The position numbers were made by a program, and so were the translations under genes. A DNA stretch of 64,000 nt from NCBI RefSeq assembly GCF_047302405.1, contig NZ_CP154853.1, forward strand, positions 2,232,001 to 2,296,000, given 5' to 3'. The stretch is from Alkalihalobacillus sp047302405. Its GTDB lineage: Bacteria > Bacillota > Bacilli > Bacillales > Bacillaceae_D. This document shows positions 35,833 through 44,781 of this stretch, piece after piece. The notes beneath the pieces were generated by a model. The model ran no database searches, had not been told where the DNA came from, and was given only the letters and a program-made list of their open reading frames with translations. Each line of letters opens with the position of its first letter. Positions within the stretch are counted from its first letter, which is position 1.

Positions 35833-37386
35833 TTATTTATCTTCTTCAATCTTTCGTTGATAACGAGCAATTTGTGTATATTCAGATTCTAATGCGCGAG
35901 ATAGATTGATAAAGATTGGAATTAATTCTCTATATTCCTCGACATGTTCTCGCTTTGGCTGATGCTCAAACGAATGACCAATTAGGTTTTCTACGACGTC
36001 AAGGCTATCAACTTTACCTAAGCCATATAAGCCTAATATACAAGCACCTAAACAAGATGACTCATAACTTTCAGGAACCAAAACCTTCTGATCAAAAATA
36101 TCCGCCATCATCTGTCTCCAAATTTCAGAGCGGGCAAATCCTCCTGTTGCTTTTATGCTTGTCACCTTTGAATCCATCGCTTCCATTAAAGCTAAAAAGA
36201 CCGTGTATAAATTAAAGATAACGCCTTCAAGAGCAGCACGAATCATATCTTCTTTTTTATGACTGAGTGTCAAACCGAAAAAGGAACCACGTACATCGGG
36301 ATTCCAAAGTGGTGCACGTTCCCCTGCTAAAAATGGATGAAAAAGTAAACCGTTTGAACCTGGTCGAACCCGACTGGCAATTCTTGTCAGCACCTCATAC
36401 GGGTCAATTCCTAATCGTTTCGCTGTTTCCACTTCACTCGCCGCAAACTCATCCCGAATCCACCGTAAAACCATACCACCATTATTGACTGGACCCCCAA
36501 TCACCCAATGCTCATTGGTTAAGGCATAACAGAACGTTCGACCTTTTGGATCCGTTTTAGGCTTTGGAATGACGGTACGAATCGCTCCGCTTGTTCCAAT
36601 TGTAATCGCCACTTCTCCTTCTTTAATTGCGTTGACACCGATATTAGATAAAACGCCATCACTCGCCCCAATGATAAAAGGTGTTGTATGTAAAATGCCC
36701 ATCTCACGTGCCAACTTTTGATCACAACCAGTTAAGCTCTCTGTCGTCGGAACCAATTTCGATAATTGATCGGCTGTGATTCCAGCAACTTCAAGGGCCT
36801 CTTCATCCCAATCTAACTTCTCTAAGTTAAATAAACCCATGGCTGAAGCAATAGAATAATCGACCACATATTGATTAAATAGCTTCAAAAAAACATATTC
36901 TTTTATACCTATATACTTTTTCGCTTTTAAGGAGATATCTGGACGGTCATTCGTTAGCCATGTAATTTTACTTAAAGGTGACATTGGATGAATCGGTGTC
37001 CCTGTACGTAGATAAATTTCATGACCATTTAATTCTTCTTTAATTTTCCTCGTCCAGCCCTCACTTCGATTATCAGCCCAAGTTATACACTTTGTTAAAG
37101 GTTCATCTTGTTCATCGATCGCAATGACACCGTGCATCGCACTACTAAAGGAAATAAACGATAAATCTGCAGGAGCAATTTTTGACTTTTTCATTACTCC
37201 CTTAATTGACAAAATAACCGCTTGCAAAATATCCTCTGGATCCTGCTCAGCTGTCGCTATATTAGGAGTATATAACTCATAACCATTGTTTTCCTGGGCA
37301 ATAATTTCACCTGTTTCTCGAAATAAAACGGCTTTTGTACTTGTCGTACCTATGTCAAGGCCCATCATGTATTTATGCTTGTCCAC
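35833..37386 (-). CDS. gntK: Gluconate kinase (FGGY family)
   Basis: A 517-residue FGGY sugar kinase that phosphorylates gluconate to 6-phosphogluconate. MGLDIGTTSTKAVLF near the N-terminus is the ATP-binding phosphate 1 motif; SSAMHGVIAIDE, GTSGAIR and the C-terminal ATGGFARSEIWRQMMAD complete the FGGY pattern. GTG 37386 is used because GAGGCGG lies 6 bases upstream. A cre-like site is upstream at 37443. Confidence 0.93.
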   Translation of the reverse strand: MDKHKYMMGLDIGTTSTKAVLFRETGEIIAQENNGYELYTPNIATAEQDPEDILQAVILSIKGVMKKSKIAPADLSFISFSSAMHGVIAIDEQDEPLTKCITWADNRSEGWTRKIKEELNGHEIYLRTGTPIHPMSPLSKITWLTNDRPDISLKAKKYIGIKEYVFLKLFNQYVVDYSIASAMGLFNLEKLDWDEEALEVAGITADQLSKLVPTTESLTGCDQKLAREMGILHTTPFIIGASDGVLSNIGVNAIKEGEVAITIGTSGAIRTVIPKPKTDPKGRTFCYALTNEHWVIGGPVNNGGMVLRWIRDEFAASEVETAKRLGIDPYEVLTRIASRVRPGSNGLLFHPFLAGERAPLWNPDVRGSFFGLTLSHKKEDMIRAALEGVIFNLYTVFLALMEAMDSKVTSIKATGGFARSEIWRQMMADIFDQKVLVPESYESSCLGACILGLYGLGKVDSLDVVENLIGHSFEHQPKREHVEEYRELIPIFINLSRALESEYTQIARYQRKIEEDK

Positions 37387-37442
37387 TACTCCCCGCCTCA
37401 CCTTCTAATATTTTCCACCATGTAGGCTTTTTAACACGTTAA

Positions 37443-37455
37443 AAAAGCGCTTACT
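37443..37455. promoter_or_regulatory. Candidate CcpA (cre) site upstream of gntK
   Basis: AAAAGCGCTTACT, on the minus strand AGTAAGCGCTTTT, matches most of the cre consensus WTGNAARCGNWWWCA core. Position about 57 bases upstream of the gntK start suits catabolite repression. Confidence 0.5.
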
Positions 37456-37618
37456 TTTTTATATAATCAATCCGAACACCTACTGTATAAGAGATCGGAT
37501 CACCTAACTCCTATAGCGAATTATTATACGTCTTTCTGACAAAAAATACTACTATTTTTAATTAAATGATAAATTAGGAGGACGTGTTAATCCATGTCTC
37601 TCCCTTATTTCTTTATTT

Positions 37619-37811
37619 TTATAAATTTTTGTTCTTCTCTTTTAATTCGTCACGAATTTCCGTAAGAACTTTTGTCATTTCAGAAGTGTTTATAGCTTTT
37701 TGAACTGCTGTTTCAATAATAAGGTATAAAATAACTAAAGATATAATAGATAAAAGATGGTTTTACTTCAGGATTAGGGTGGTTCTTAAACCAATACTTC
37801 TTTATGGACAT
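37619..37811 (-). pseudogene. Frameshifted small membrane protein gene
   Basis: From an ATG at 37811 one frame reads MSIKKYWFKNHPNPEVKPSF and then loses sense and stops. The -1/+1 neighbour frame takes over near the TTTT at about 37750 and gives LSIISLVILYLIIETAVQ (a membrane helix) followed by a charged helix ending in EKNKNL and a stop at 37619. Together they make a plausible ~63-residue membrane protein broken by one indel. No ribosome site was seen. Confidence 0.35.
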
Positions 37812-38017
37812 TAAAGGATGAACGGGTCTGGCTCAAAGCAAATCGATTCGGTGGAAAACTATTATTTATCGTTGGATTACTTATTGTATCGCTATCATTT
37901 ATTGCTCCAGAAGGGATTGCAATGATTAGCTTGATTTTAATTCTTACAGCAGCCTTTATCGCCACACTAGCCTCTTACATCATTTACAAAAATATAAAAC
38001 CTAGTATTGGAACATAA
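37805..38017 (+). pseudogene. C-terminal remnant of an SdpI-like membrane protein
   Basis: A 70-residue frame without a start begins WTLKDERVWLKANRFGGKLL and continues with two hydrophobic helices. The opening matches the conserved TPWTL-E-VW--TH-FGGKL segment of SdpI/YfhL immunity-type proteins; the N-terminal part (DUF1648 region) is missing. Followed directly by a terminator. Confidence 0.65.
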
Positions 38018-38044
38018 AATCGAGTGGTTTTTTGCCACTCGATT
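38018..38044 (+). terminator. Terminator after the SdpI remnant
   Basis: AATCGAGTGG and CCACTCGATT form ten perfect pairs around a TTTTTTG loop. Confidence 0.75.
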
Positions 38045-38090
38045 CTTAGTGTTAACTATTATCTTTACCTCTTTCATTTACAGTCTTTCC

Positions 38091-38384
38091 CTACTCACTC
38101 TCTTCTATTTTAAATGTCAGAAAAACTTTCACGAGTACGATTAAACCTAACACTGCTGTAATTATAAAAATAACCGGATCTCCTGCTAGGTTAAATTCAT
38201 CCACAATGACTCCTCCTTGAAACAATAATATCGCAGCGATCAAAACCGCCAATACGGAATTTATTAAAATCACATAAGTGCCTTTCCACTTTTTTTGACC
38301 AAATACTAAATAAAGAAAGTTTAGAATAACAATGAATGATATCACAATATAAACTGGCCGAAATAAATCAAAAGTCTCAAACAT
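38091..38384 (-). CDS. Small three-helix membrane protein
   Basis: A 97-residue hydrophobic protein with three transmembrane helices (about 8-27, 35-55, 68-90). It starts 6 bases after the stop of the peptidase gene at 38391, so the two form an operon. Possibly a membrane partner of that protein (inference). Confidence 0.7.
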   Translation of the reverse strand: MFETFDLFRPVYIVISFIVILNFLYLVFGQKKWKGTYVILINSVLAVLIAAILLFQGGVIVDEFNLAGDPVIFIITAVLGLIVLVKVFLTFKIEESE

Positions 38385-38390
38385 CCTTTT

Positions 38391-39968
38391 TTACTCCCCA
38401 CTTAATTCCTCTAACAAAATTTCTAATTGTTCTCGGTCATTTGTATAAATCTCACCATATTGATCAATAAGTGCTTGAATGAGCCATTTCATATCTTTTT
38501 CACTCGAAAAATAGCCACTTTGAATAAAGCGATAGTAGGCTTGATACGGATTCCCCTCATCATAATCAGAGGCGATATTTCTTATTAACTCAAGGTACGA
38601 TTGATATTGATTATGTCCAATAGAGTCGAGTCCTTCTGCCATTATATTAATCGCTTGCTCTAAATCCGTTACAAGGTAAGCGGTAGATAGATAATAATAA
38701 CGATGAATATTGTTCGGATCTAACTCTAGTGCTTTTTTATATGCAATAACCGCTAAATCAGGTTGGCTTTGCTCTAAATAAATGGCTCCTAATTGCTGGT
38801 AAGCTTGGACTGCATTCGGTATCGTCTTAATGATTTTTTCTAAATTATCGATCTTTTCCTCCGCAGTAAAGTCCGCTTGATTGGCAAAAAGCCATTCATT
38901 CGCAAAACTATAAGCCTCAAAAAACTCATCTGCATAGCTTTTTAATGATTGACCGACAACTATCTCAAAGGCTTCATCAACCTCCCTTTCAGGCATTTCC
39001 TCATATAATAGGACTAAAAAATCATCGCCTATCGTTTCAAACAATGTATTTAATATGGCCCCACTTTGTCCATAAATGTCATAAGGAACGGCTAGATGCT
39101 CGTCCCACCCTTGCTCATAATTAAAAGCGTCAAACTCAACCACTTGAAATCGAGGATCAAACTCAATCTTTTTTTCTTCCCTCTCTAAAGCAACGCTTAC
39201 CCCTTCTACTAACCAATCAGGTGCATAAACTCCACCATCAAATGAAAAGTAGAGATGATGGATATACTCGTGGGCTAAAATCCGTTCATAAAACTCTTCG
39301 TCAATATTTGTTTTTATCGGCACGTGAATAGATTCGGAATAAGGTTGATAGACTCCATAAGCATTCGAATCCTCATATGGTAACTGATATGGGTGTTCAT
39401 AAAATACAACGGATACAGGAGAATGAAACTCTTCACCAAAATAGTTTCCCCACTCCACTTTACGAGTGTCAACCATCGCTTCAAAATCAGCAATTGCTTC
39501 CTCCGCACGAGCTAAATCCATATTATAATAATAAGTGAACGGATCTTTATTAATCTTCGGAAGATCTAAATATCCATCATCATGCCAATCACCACTTATC
39601 ATATAAAAATAATCTTGGACCAATGTGATTCTCTCCACTGGTCCGGCTACCTCTGTTCGGCCATATTGCTGTTTATATAGGTCATTCAATGCCCCTTGAA
39701 GTCCTATAAACAGCATACTCAAACCGATAAAAATAGCCGTAAATAATAATAGATATAAATTGTTATACCACTTTTTTATCGGGTGAAAAGGCAATCGTAT
39801 AAAACCAATTATGGCAAAAACAACTACAAATAAAGCTAAACTACTGCCCAACTCACCCAAGAAAAACAGCACTTCATAATGAATAAAAAAACTTAAAATA
39901 CCCCAAAGCACAATACTTAAGATGACCGCTAAAATAAACCAACCAGTGCTTTTCAAAAATGGATGCAA
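38391..39968 (-). CDS. Membrane zinc metallopeptidase (MA-like) with TPR repeats
   Basis: A 525-residue protein in three parts. Residues 8-30, 33-58 and 70-92 are membrane helices. The extracytoplasmic middle has the gluzincin motif HEYIH (His233, Glu234, His237) with a downstream Glu255 in WLVEGVSVALE, as in the peptidase MA-like family. The C-terminal part (about 365-460) has TPR repeats such as AVIAYKKALELDPNN. It likely cleaves or binds an envelope protein. Co-transcribed with the gene at 38091. Confidence 0.8.
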   Translation of the reverse strand: MHPFLKSTGWFILAVILSIVLWGILSFFIHYEVLFFLGELGSSLALFVVVFAIIGFIRLPFHPIKKWYNNLYLLLFTAIFIGLSMLFIGLQGALNDLYKQQYGRTEVAGPVERITLVQDYFYMISGDWHDDGYLDLPKINKDPFTYYYNMDLARAEEAIADFEAMVDTRKVEWGNYFGEEFHSPVSVVFYEHPYQLPYEDSNAYGVYQPYSESIHVPIKTNIDEEFYERILAHEYIHHLYFSFDGGVYAPDWLVEGVSVALEREEKKIEFDPRFQVVEFDAFNYEQGWDEHLAVPYDIYGQSGAILNTLFETIGDDFLVLLYEEMPEREVDEAFEIVVGQSLKSYADEFFEAYSFANEWLFANQADFTAEEKIDNLEKIIKTIPNAVQAYQQLGAIYLEQSQPDLAVIAYKKALELDPNNIHRYYYLSTAYLVTDLEQAINIMAEGLDSIGHNQYQSYLELIRNIASDYDEGNPYQAYYRFIQSGYFSSEKDMKWLIQALIDQYGEIYTNDREQLEILLEELSGE

Positions 39969-40083
39969 CGTCTAATCTCCTTTAAAATTCTCTTTACTTC
40001 ATTATCATTCGACAAAGACTATCTTATCCCTCTTTTTACCTAACCTAGATATAATACTTCTAGTTCTTTTTCTTGTAGTTAGA

Positions 40084-40560
40084 TTAATAGGATGACAAAC
40101 TGTTCAATCTACGGCCCAAAAAATGAGCTTGCACTGGATCCATCTTCAACTCTCTCGCCCAAATTGATAGTTGTCCTATATGGTGAATTTCATGTGTTAG
40201 AATATGATGAATAATATCTGCTACTTGGTAGGAGCGTATTTCCCAAGGAATATAGATATTCTCCTTCAACCGACTATCCATCTCATTTAAAATAAACGGT
40301 ACCAATTCAGCCCTCCATTGATCCGAAAGCCTTTTGACCGCATCTAGAGTAGGATAATCAGCAGCATCGTAGATAATATCTTCTTTTCCTTGAACAGCTC
40401 GTAACCAACTATTCTCAACTTCAGCGACATGAAAGAGAGTCGCTAAAATACTCCCAACTCCACCCACTCTTCTTTTCGTTAATTGCTCAACAGATAATGA
40501 CTGACACCACCGAAACCATTCATCTCTTATTTGCCAATTATATTCAAATAACGGAATCAT
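40084..40560 (-). CDS. DinB-family protein
   Basis: A 158-residue four-helix DinB protein. Metal ligands are likely His44 (LFHVAEVENSW), His123 and His127 in the HHILTHEIHHIGQ stretch. DinB proteins include bacillithiol-linked transferases (BstA/YfiT type); the specific reaction is unknown. Confidence 0.85.
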   Translation of the reverse strand: MIPLFEYNWQIRDEWFRWCQSLSVEQLTKRRVGGVGSILATLFHVAEVENSWLRAVQGKEDIIYDAADYPTLDAVKRLSDQWRAELVPFILNEMDSRLKENIYIPWEIRSYQVADIIHHILTHEIHHIGQLSIWARELKMDPVQAHFLGRRLNSLSSY

Positions 40561-40702
40561 TTATATCCACTCCATTAAAATTAGTTAGTTTCCAAAAATA
40601 TACTACAAAGGCATCGTCACGTATATGAAATTTCGAACTTTTTCAACAATTCCCCCCATAACCATATGATATAATCTTAAAAAAGAGAAGAGGTGCAATA
40701 GC

Positions 40703-41626
40703 ATGTCAAATGTAGAATTTATCAAGCTACAGAAAGAAATGTTTACTCTCTTTACAACTAAAAACTTTGAGGAAATTCATCGCTATATCGATAAAGTACA
40801 AATTCTTTTTCCAACACGATTAGACAAAACCCTCTTTTGGACAGCTTGTGCCTACTCCTTACAACAAAAAGTAGACGAAGCGATTTCAACTTTACACCAA
40901 GGGCTAGAAAAAGGGATTTGGTGGAATCCAAACCTTCTAATTAATGATCCTGATTTACATAATCTTCAACATAACAAAAAATTCCAAGAGCTTTTAACTA
41001 AATGTGAGGATATTTATGAGACTGAAAAATTAGCATCTACTGCAAAATGGAACACCTATGGTAATCCCGAATCTAATACTGGTATCTATACTCTTCACTG
41101 GCGTGGTTCAAACAATCAAGACTTTGCCCCTTATTGGCTAGATGAAAAAACGGAACACTACCATTTTGGCTTTCTACAATCCTCTCAAATCTTTAGTTAC
41201 AACTCTTTTTCATGGGATAACCATGTAACTTCCCTAAATGACATTACCTATTTTTATGAAAAGTTTGATCATGAATACAAGCATCCAAACCAAATTTTTG
41301 CCGGAGCATCTCAAGGTGGTCAATTAGCGATTGAACTAGTACTCAAACAAACTTTTCCAAAGGTAAACAAATTCATTGCTGTTATTCCAGCCATCAAAGA
41401 TATCGACTATTTTGAAACCTTGATTAAATCAACTCTTCCTACAAATATTAAGGGTTACATCATTACTGGTGACGAAGATCCTTTTTACCAAAACACCTTA
41501 CAATTAATGACCCTATTTGAAGCTTATCAAATCGATTGCCAATTTATTGTGAAGCAAGGGCTTGGTCACTTTTTCCCTGCTGATTTTACTAGTTTGTTGT
41601 CTATTGCTTTAAAACAAATGGCTTAG
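40703..41626 (+). CDS. Alpha/beta hydrolase with N-terminal helical repeat region
   Basis: A 307-residue protein. Residues 1-100 are TPR-like helices (YSLQQKVDEAISTLHQGLEKG). From about 120 an esterase/phospholipase fold follows: nucleophile elbow GASQGGQ, acid in TGDEDPFY and His in GLGHFFP. This TPR-hydrolase fusion is seen in Bacillus proteins of unknown substrate. ATG follows GAAGAGGTG. Confidence 0.78.
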   Translation: MSNVEFIKLQKEMFTLFTTKNFEEIHRYIDKVQILFPTRLDKTLFWTACAYSLQQKVDEAISTLHQGLEKGIWWNPNLLINDPDLHNLQHNKKFQELLTKCEDIYETEKLASTAKWNTYGNPESNTGIYTLHWRGSNNQDFAPYWLDEKTEHYHFGFLQSSQIFSYNSFSWDNHVTSLNDITYFYEKFDHEYKHPNQIFAGASQGGQLAIELVLKQTFPKVNKFIAVIPAIKDIDYFETLIKSTLPTNIKGYIITGDEDPFYQNTLQLMTLFEAYQIDCQFIVKQGLGHFFPADFTSLLSIALKQMA

Positions 41627-41667
41627 AAAAAGATTTTAGACTGCAAAAAGGAGGATAACCAACAACA

Positions 41668-42339
41668 ATGAGAACCGAACAAGAAATAATGGACTCAATA
41701 ATTCGAACAGCACAGGAAGCTAAGCGAATTCGTGCTGTCTACCTGAATGGTTCTCGAACAAATCCAAATGCTCCAAAAGATATTTTTCAAGATTATGATA
41801 TTGTCTATGTCGTAACGGAAACGGCATCCTTTATTCAAAATAGAGAGTGGCTACAGCCATTTGGAGAGTTCATTATGATGCAAGAACCCGACAATAATTT
41901 TTCCAATGACGAAGAAGATTTTGAAAGTTCTTATGGTTTTTTGGTGCTTTTTACTGATGGAAACCGAATCGATCTCCGGCTCCAAACGAAAGAAACATTG
42001 TTAGAAAACTATAAAAAAGATAAGCTTACTCTTCCTCTATTGGATAAAGATCATACTTTACCAGCAATTCCTCCACCTAGCGATATTGACTATCATGTAC
42101 AAAGACCTTTTGAAAATGACTTCAACTGTTATACGAATAATTTCGAGTGGTGTTTACAAAACGTAGCAAAAGGAATTTGGCGTGACGAGCTTCCTTATGC
42201 GAAGCTAATGTTTGAATATACAGTAAAAAAATCTTTAGATAAAGTTGTTAGCTGGTGGATTGGCATTGAGCAAAATTTTCAAGTTTCCAGTGGGAAAATG
42301 GGGAAGTATTTTAAAACGTACCTCCCTAAATCAGCCTAA
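41668..42339 (+). CDS. Aminoglycoside 6-adenylyltransferase-like protein, truncated at the C-terminus
   Basis: A 223-residue ANT(6)/AadK-type nucleotidyltransferase. The catalytic box YLNGSRTNPNAPKDIFQDYDI and the metal-binding RIDLRL are intact, and the helical domain starts normally (PYAKLMFEYTVKKSLDKVVSWWIG). The family continues about 60 more residues beyond GKMGKYFKTYLP, but here KSA and a stop follow. The active site is kept yet the shortened helical domain may impair it; it could be a recent pseudogene. Confidence 0.75.
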   Translation: MRTEQEIMDSIIRTAQEAKRIRAVYLNGSRTNPNAPKDIFQDYDIVYVVTETASFIQNREWLQPFGEFIMMQEPDNNFSNDEEDFESSYGFLVLFTDGNRIDLRLQTKETLLENYKKDKLTLPLLDKDHTLPAIPPPSDIDYHVQRPFENDFNCYTNNFEWCLQNVAKGIWRDELPYAKLMFEYTVKKSLDKVVSWWIGIEQNFQVSSGKMGKYFKTYLPKSA

Positions 42340-42690
42340 TAGTTGTTGACCAAAACACTCGATAAAAGAATGGTGGAGGGCTCCTATGGCACTAATTGAC
42401 ATCTTCTGGTGTGGATACAAAGACCCTCTAACCACCTTCCCTTTTTTTCCTAAAAGATATGTTATTGACAACTAATTTTTCTGGATGTATGATACTTTTT
42501 GACTCAAGCCCATAAAATGACAAATCAAAGGAATGAGTGTATTACATAGGTTAATATCCCTTACTACTGTTTACACTATAAGAACGGACAAAAAAATATT
42601 TTTTTCTATTCAACTAGTAATACTGAACACGCTCAGTCTCTTACTCAAATGCTTATTAAAGATAGCAAACCCGCTGAAAGGAATTTTATT
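42340..42690. other. Intergenic region upstream of ktrA
   Basis: About 350 bp without a gene. A large imperfect stem, GGTGGAGGG (42372) with CCCT...CCACC (42424-42436), followed by CTTTTTTT may be a terminator. I looked for a c-di-AMP (ydaO) riboswitch, often found ahead of ktr genes, and did not recognise one. Confidence 0.4.
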
Positions 42691-43356
42691 ATGAAGAAAC
42701 AATTTATTGTGATCGGACTAGGTAGGTTTGGTTCTAGCCTTACTAAGACCTTAATAGAAAACGGCCACGAGGTACTTGCGATTGATAAAGATTTAAACCT
42801 GGTAGAAGAGATGGCCAATATAGCGACCCAGGCTCTACAAGCTGATTGTACAGATGAGTCGGTATTGCAAGAATTAGACGTGCGACATTTTAATCATGCA
42901 GTCGTTGCCATTGGCGAAAATCTACAAGCAAGTATATTAACAACATTGCTGTTAAAAGAAATGGGAATTCCAAAAGTTACAGCTAAAGCCAAAAATGCGG
43001 TTCATGGGAAAGTGTTAACCAAGATTGGAGTCGACCAAATCATTTATCCTGAAAGAGATATGGGGGTACGATTAGGAAAGCAATTAAGCTCTGATAATTT
43101 AATTGACTATATAGAATTATCTCCCTACTATAACCTTGTTGAAATGAAAGCACCTTCTGCGATGGATGGACGGACTCTTGCCCAGTTAAACATTCCAACA
43201 AATTACGGTTGTACAATTATGGCTATTAAAAACAATATCGATATTAACGTCTCCCCAAAAGCAGAAGATACTATCCAAGCAGGAGATATATTATTAATGA
43301 TCGGAAGTAATGAAGATATTCGCAATATGGAGGATAAGTATGGAAAGAAACGCTAA
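42691..43356 (+). CDS. ktrA: Potassium uptake regulatory subunit, KtrA/KtrC type
   Basis: A 221-residue RCK protein. The Rossmann motif GLGRFGSS (9-16) is followed by an acidic IDKD for nucleotide binding and a C-terminal RCK_C domain (about 135-221) that binds c-di-AMP in known members. ATG 42691 is chosen after GAAAGGAA and because family starts with MKKQF. It overlaps the channel gene by 17 bases. It gates the KtrB/D channel from the cytoplasmic side. Confidence 0.92.
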   Translation: MKKQFIVIGLGRFGSSLTKTLIENGHEVLAIDKDLNLVEEMANIATQALQADCTDESVLQELDVRHFNHAVVAIGENLQASILTTLLLKEMGIPKVTAKAKNAVHGKVLTKIGVDQIIYPERDMGVRLGKQLSSDNLIDYIELSPYYNLVEMKAPSAMDGRTLAQLNIPTNYGCTIMAIKNNIDINVSPKAEDTIQAGDILLMIGSNEDIRNMEDKYGKKR

Positions 43357-44683
43357 CTACCAAAAGCGTATAAGTCCTCCACAACTTATTATTTTAATTT
43401 TTATCTTACTTATTTTAGTCGGATCTATCTTATTAAGTTTACCCATTTCTTCTAAAGGAGAAGCGATTCCGTGGCTTGATGCACTATTTACAGCAACATC
43501 CGCTGTCTGTGTAAATGGATTAGTCGTCATTGATACTGGAGCTTCTTTTTCGACTTTTGGCCAAGTGGTTATTATGATTTTAATTCAAATTGGTGGCCTT
43601 GGCTTTATGACATTAGGAGTTATAATTGCCATCTTATTAGGTAAAAAAATCGGGTTAAGACAACAACTCGTTCTCCAACAAACAACCCAATCAAATTCAA
43701 GACACGGACTAGTTAGACTCTGTTTATATATCGTTTTAATTGCTTTCGCCTTTGAATTAGTTGCGGTCACGATACTTACTTTACGTTGGGTGGGGGATAT
43801 GGGATTTCAACAAGCTATCTATTACGCACTTTTCCACTCCGTATCCGCATTTAATAATGCTGGCTTTGCATTATGGTCAGACAGCCTCAGTGGATACTTG
43901 AATGACCCAATTGTGAACTTAACGATTATCATGCTTTTTATTTTTGGTGGTTTAGGTTATATCGTCATCGTCGAGTTATTTCAAAAACGGTCTTGGCGAA
44001 AATTTTCATTACACACAAAGGTCGTGCTCGTAACATCAGGAATTCTCATCCTATCCGGATTTTCATTACTTTTTTTATTAGAAAGTTGGAATCCGGCAAC
44101 GTTTGGTAATATGTCATGGGGAGAAAGAGTGTCAGCTGCCCTTTTTCAAAGTACCACACCAAGAAGTGCTGGTTTTAATACAATAGACATTGGAAGTATG
44201 CTATCTTCTTCACAGCTCCTCATCATCATTTTAATGTTTATTGGCGCCTCATCCGGTGGAACTGGTGGAGGAATTAAAACCAATACCTTTGTTGTCCTTG
44301 TGTTAGCGACTTTAAATACATTTCGTGGCGGTGGACAAATCCATGCATTTAAGCGCAAGATTGCTAACGAAACGGTCATGCGTGCCTTAGCCGTTGTCAC
44401 TAGTTCACTTGCATGCGTGTTGTTTGTTGCTTTGTTATTAACAATTACTGAAGATATGTTAGAAGAACACTTTTTAGAGGTCTTATTTGAAGCAACATCA
44501 GCCTTTAGCACAACTGGACTTTCCATGGGTCTAACAAGCGAATTATCCCCAGTAGGAAAAATTATCGTTATCTTCACTATGTTCGTTGGACGGCTTGGTC
44601 CCTTAACTTTAGCCTATGCATTAGCTAAGAAAAAGCGCACCTCAAAAATTGGGTATCCAGAGGACCATGTTTTGATTGGTTAA
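43340..44683 (+). CDS. ktrB: Potassium-transporting channel subunit, KtrB/KtrD type
   Basis: A 447-residue Trk/Ktr membrane protein with four M1-P-M2 units. Selectivity-filter-like segments include TSAVCVNGLVV, HSVSAFNNAGFAL, STTPRSAGFNTI and TSAFSTTGLSMG. ATG 43340 is used because GGAGG is 6 bases upstream. It imports K+ (often Na+-coupled) and pairs with the RCK protein encoded just before it. Confidence 0.95.
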   Translation: MERNANYQKRISPPQLIILIFILLILVGSILLSLPISSKGEAIPWLDALFTATSAVCVNGLVVIDTGASFSTFGQVVIMILIQIGGLGFMTLGVIIAILLGKKIGLRQQLVLQQTTQSNSRHGLVRLCLYIVLIAFAFELVAVTILTLRWVGDMGFQQAIYYALFHSVSAFNNAGFALWSDSLSGYLNDPIVNLTIIMLFIFGGLGYIVIVELFQKRSWRKFSLHTKVVLVTSGILILSGFSLLFLLESWNPATFGNMSWGERVSAALFQSTTPRSAGFNTIDIGSMLSSSQLLIIILMFIGASSGGTGGGIKTNTFVVLVLATLNTFRGGGQIHAFKRKIANETVMRALAVVTSSLACVLFVALLLTITEDMLEEHFLEVLFEATSAFSTTGLSMGLTSELSPVGKIIVIFTMFVGRLGPLTLAYALAKKKRTSKIGYPEDHVLIG

Positions 44684-44728
44684 ATACTCAAATCATCAAC
44701 AATATACTTTACTTAATCGAATGAAAAA

Positions 44729-44760
44729 GGAGCTATTTCAACTTGAAACGGCTCCCTCTT
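44729..44760. terminator. Terminator-like hairpin between ktrB and gerC
   Basis: GGAGC...GCTCC with an inner TTTCAA/TTGAAA pair lies between two convergent genes; the T tract is weak. Confidence 0.5.
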
Positions 44761-44781
44761 ATCTAGTCAAAAAAGCCTTGC

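Noticed and set aside
42480..42690. c-di-AMP riboswitch upstream of ktrA
   Set aside because: The context suggested it, but no conserved core was recognisable by eye.
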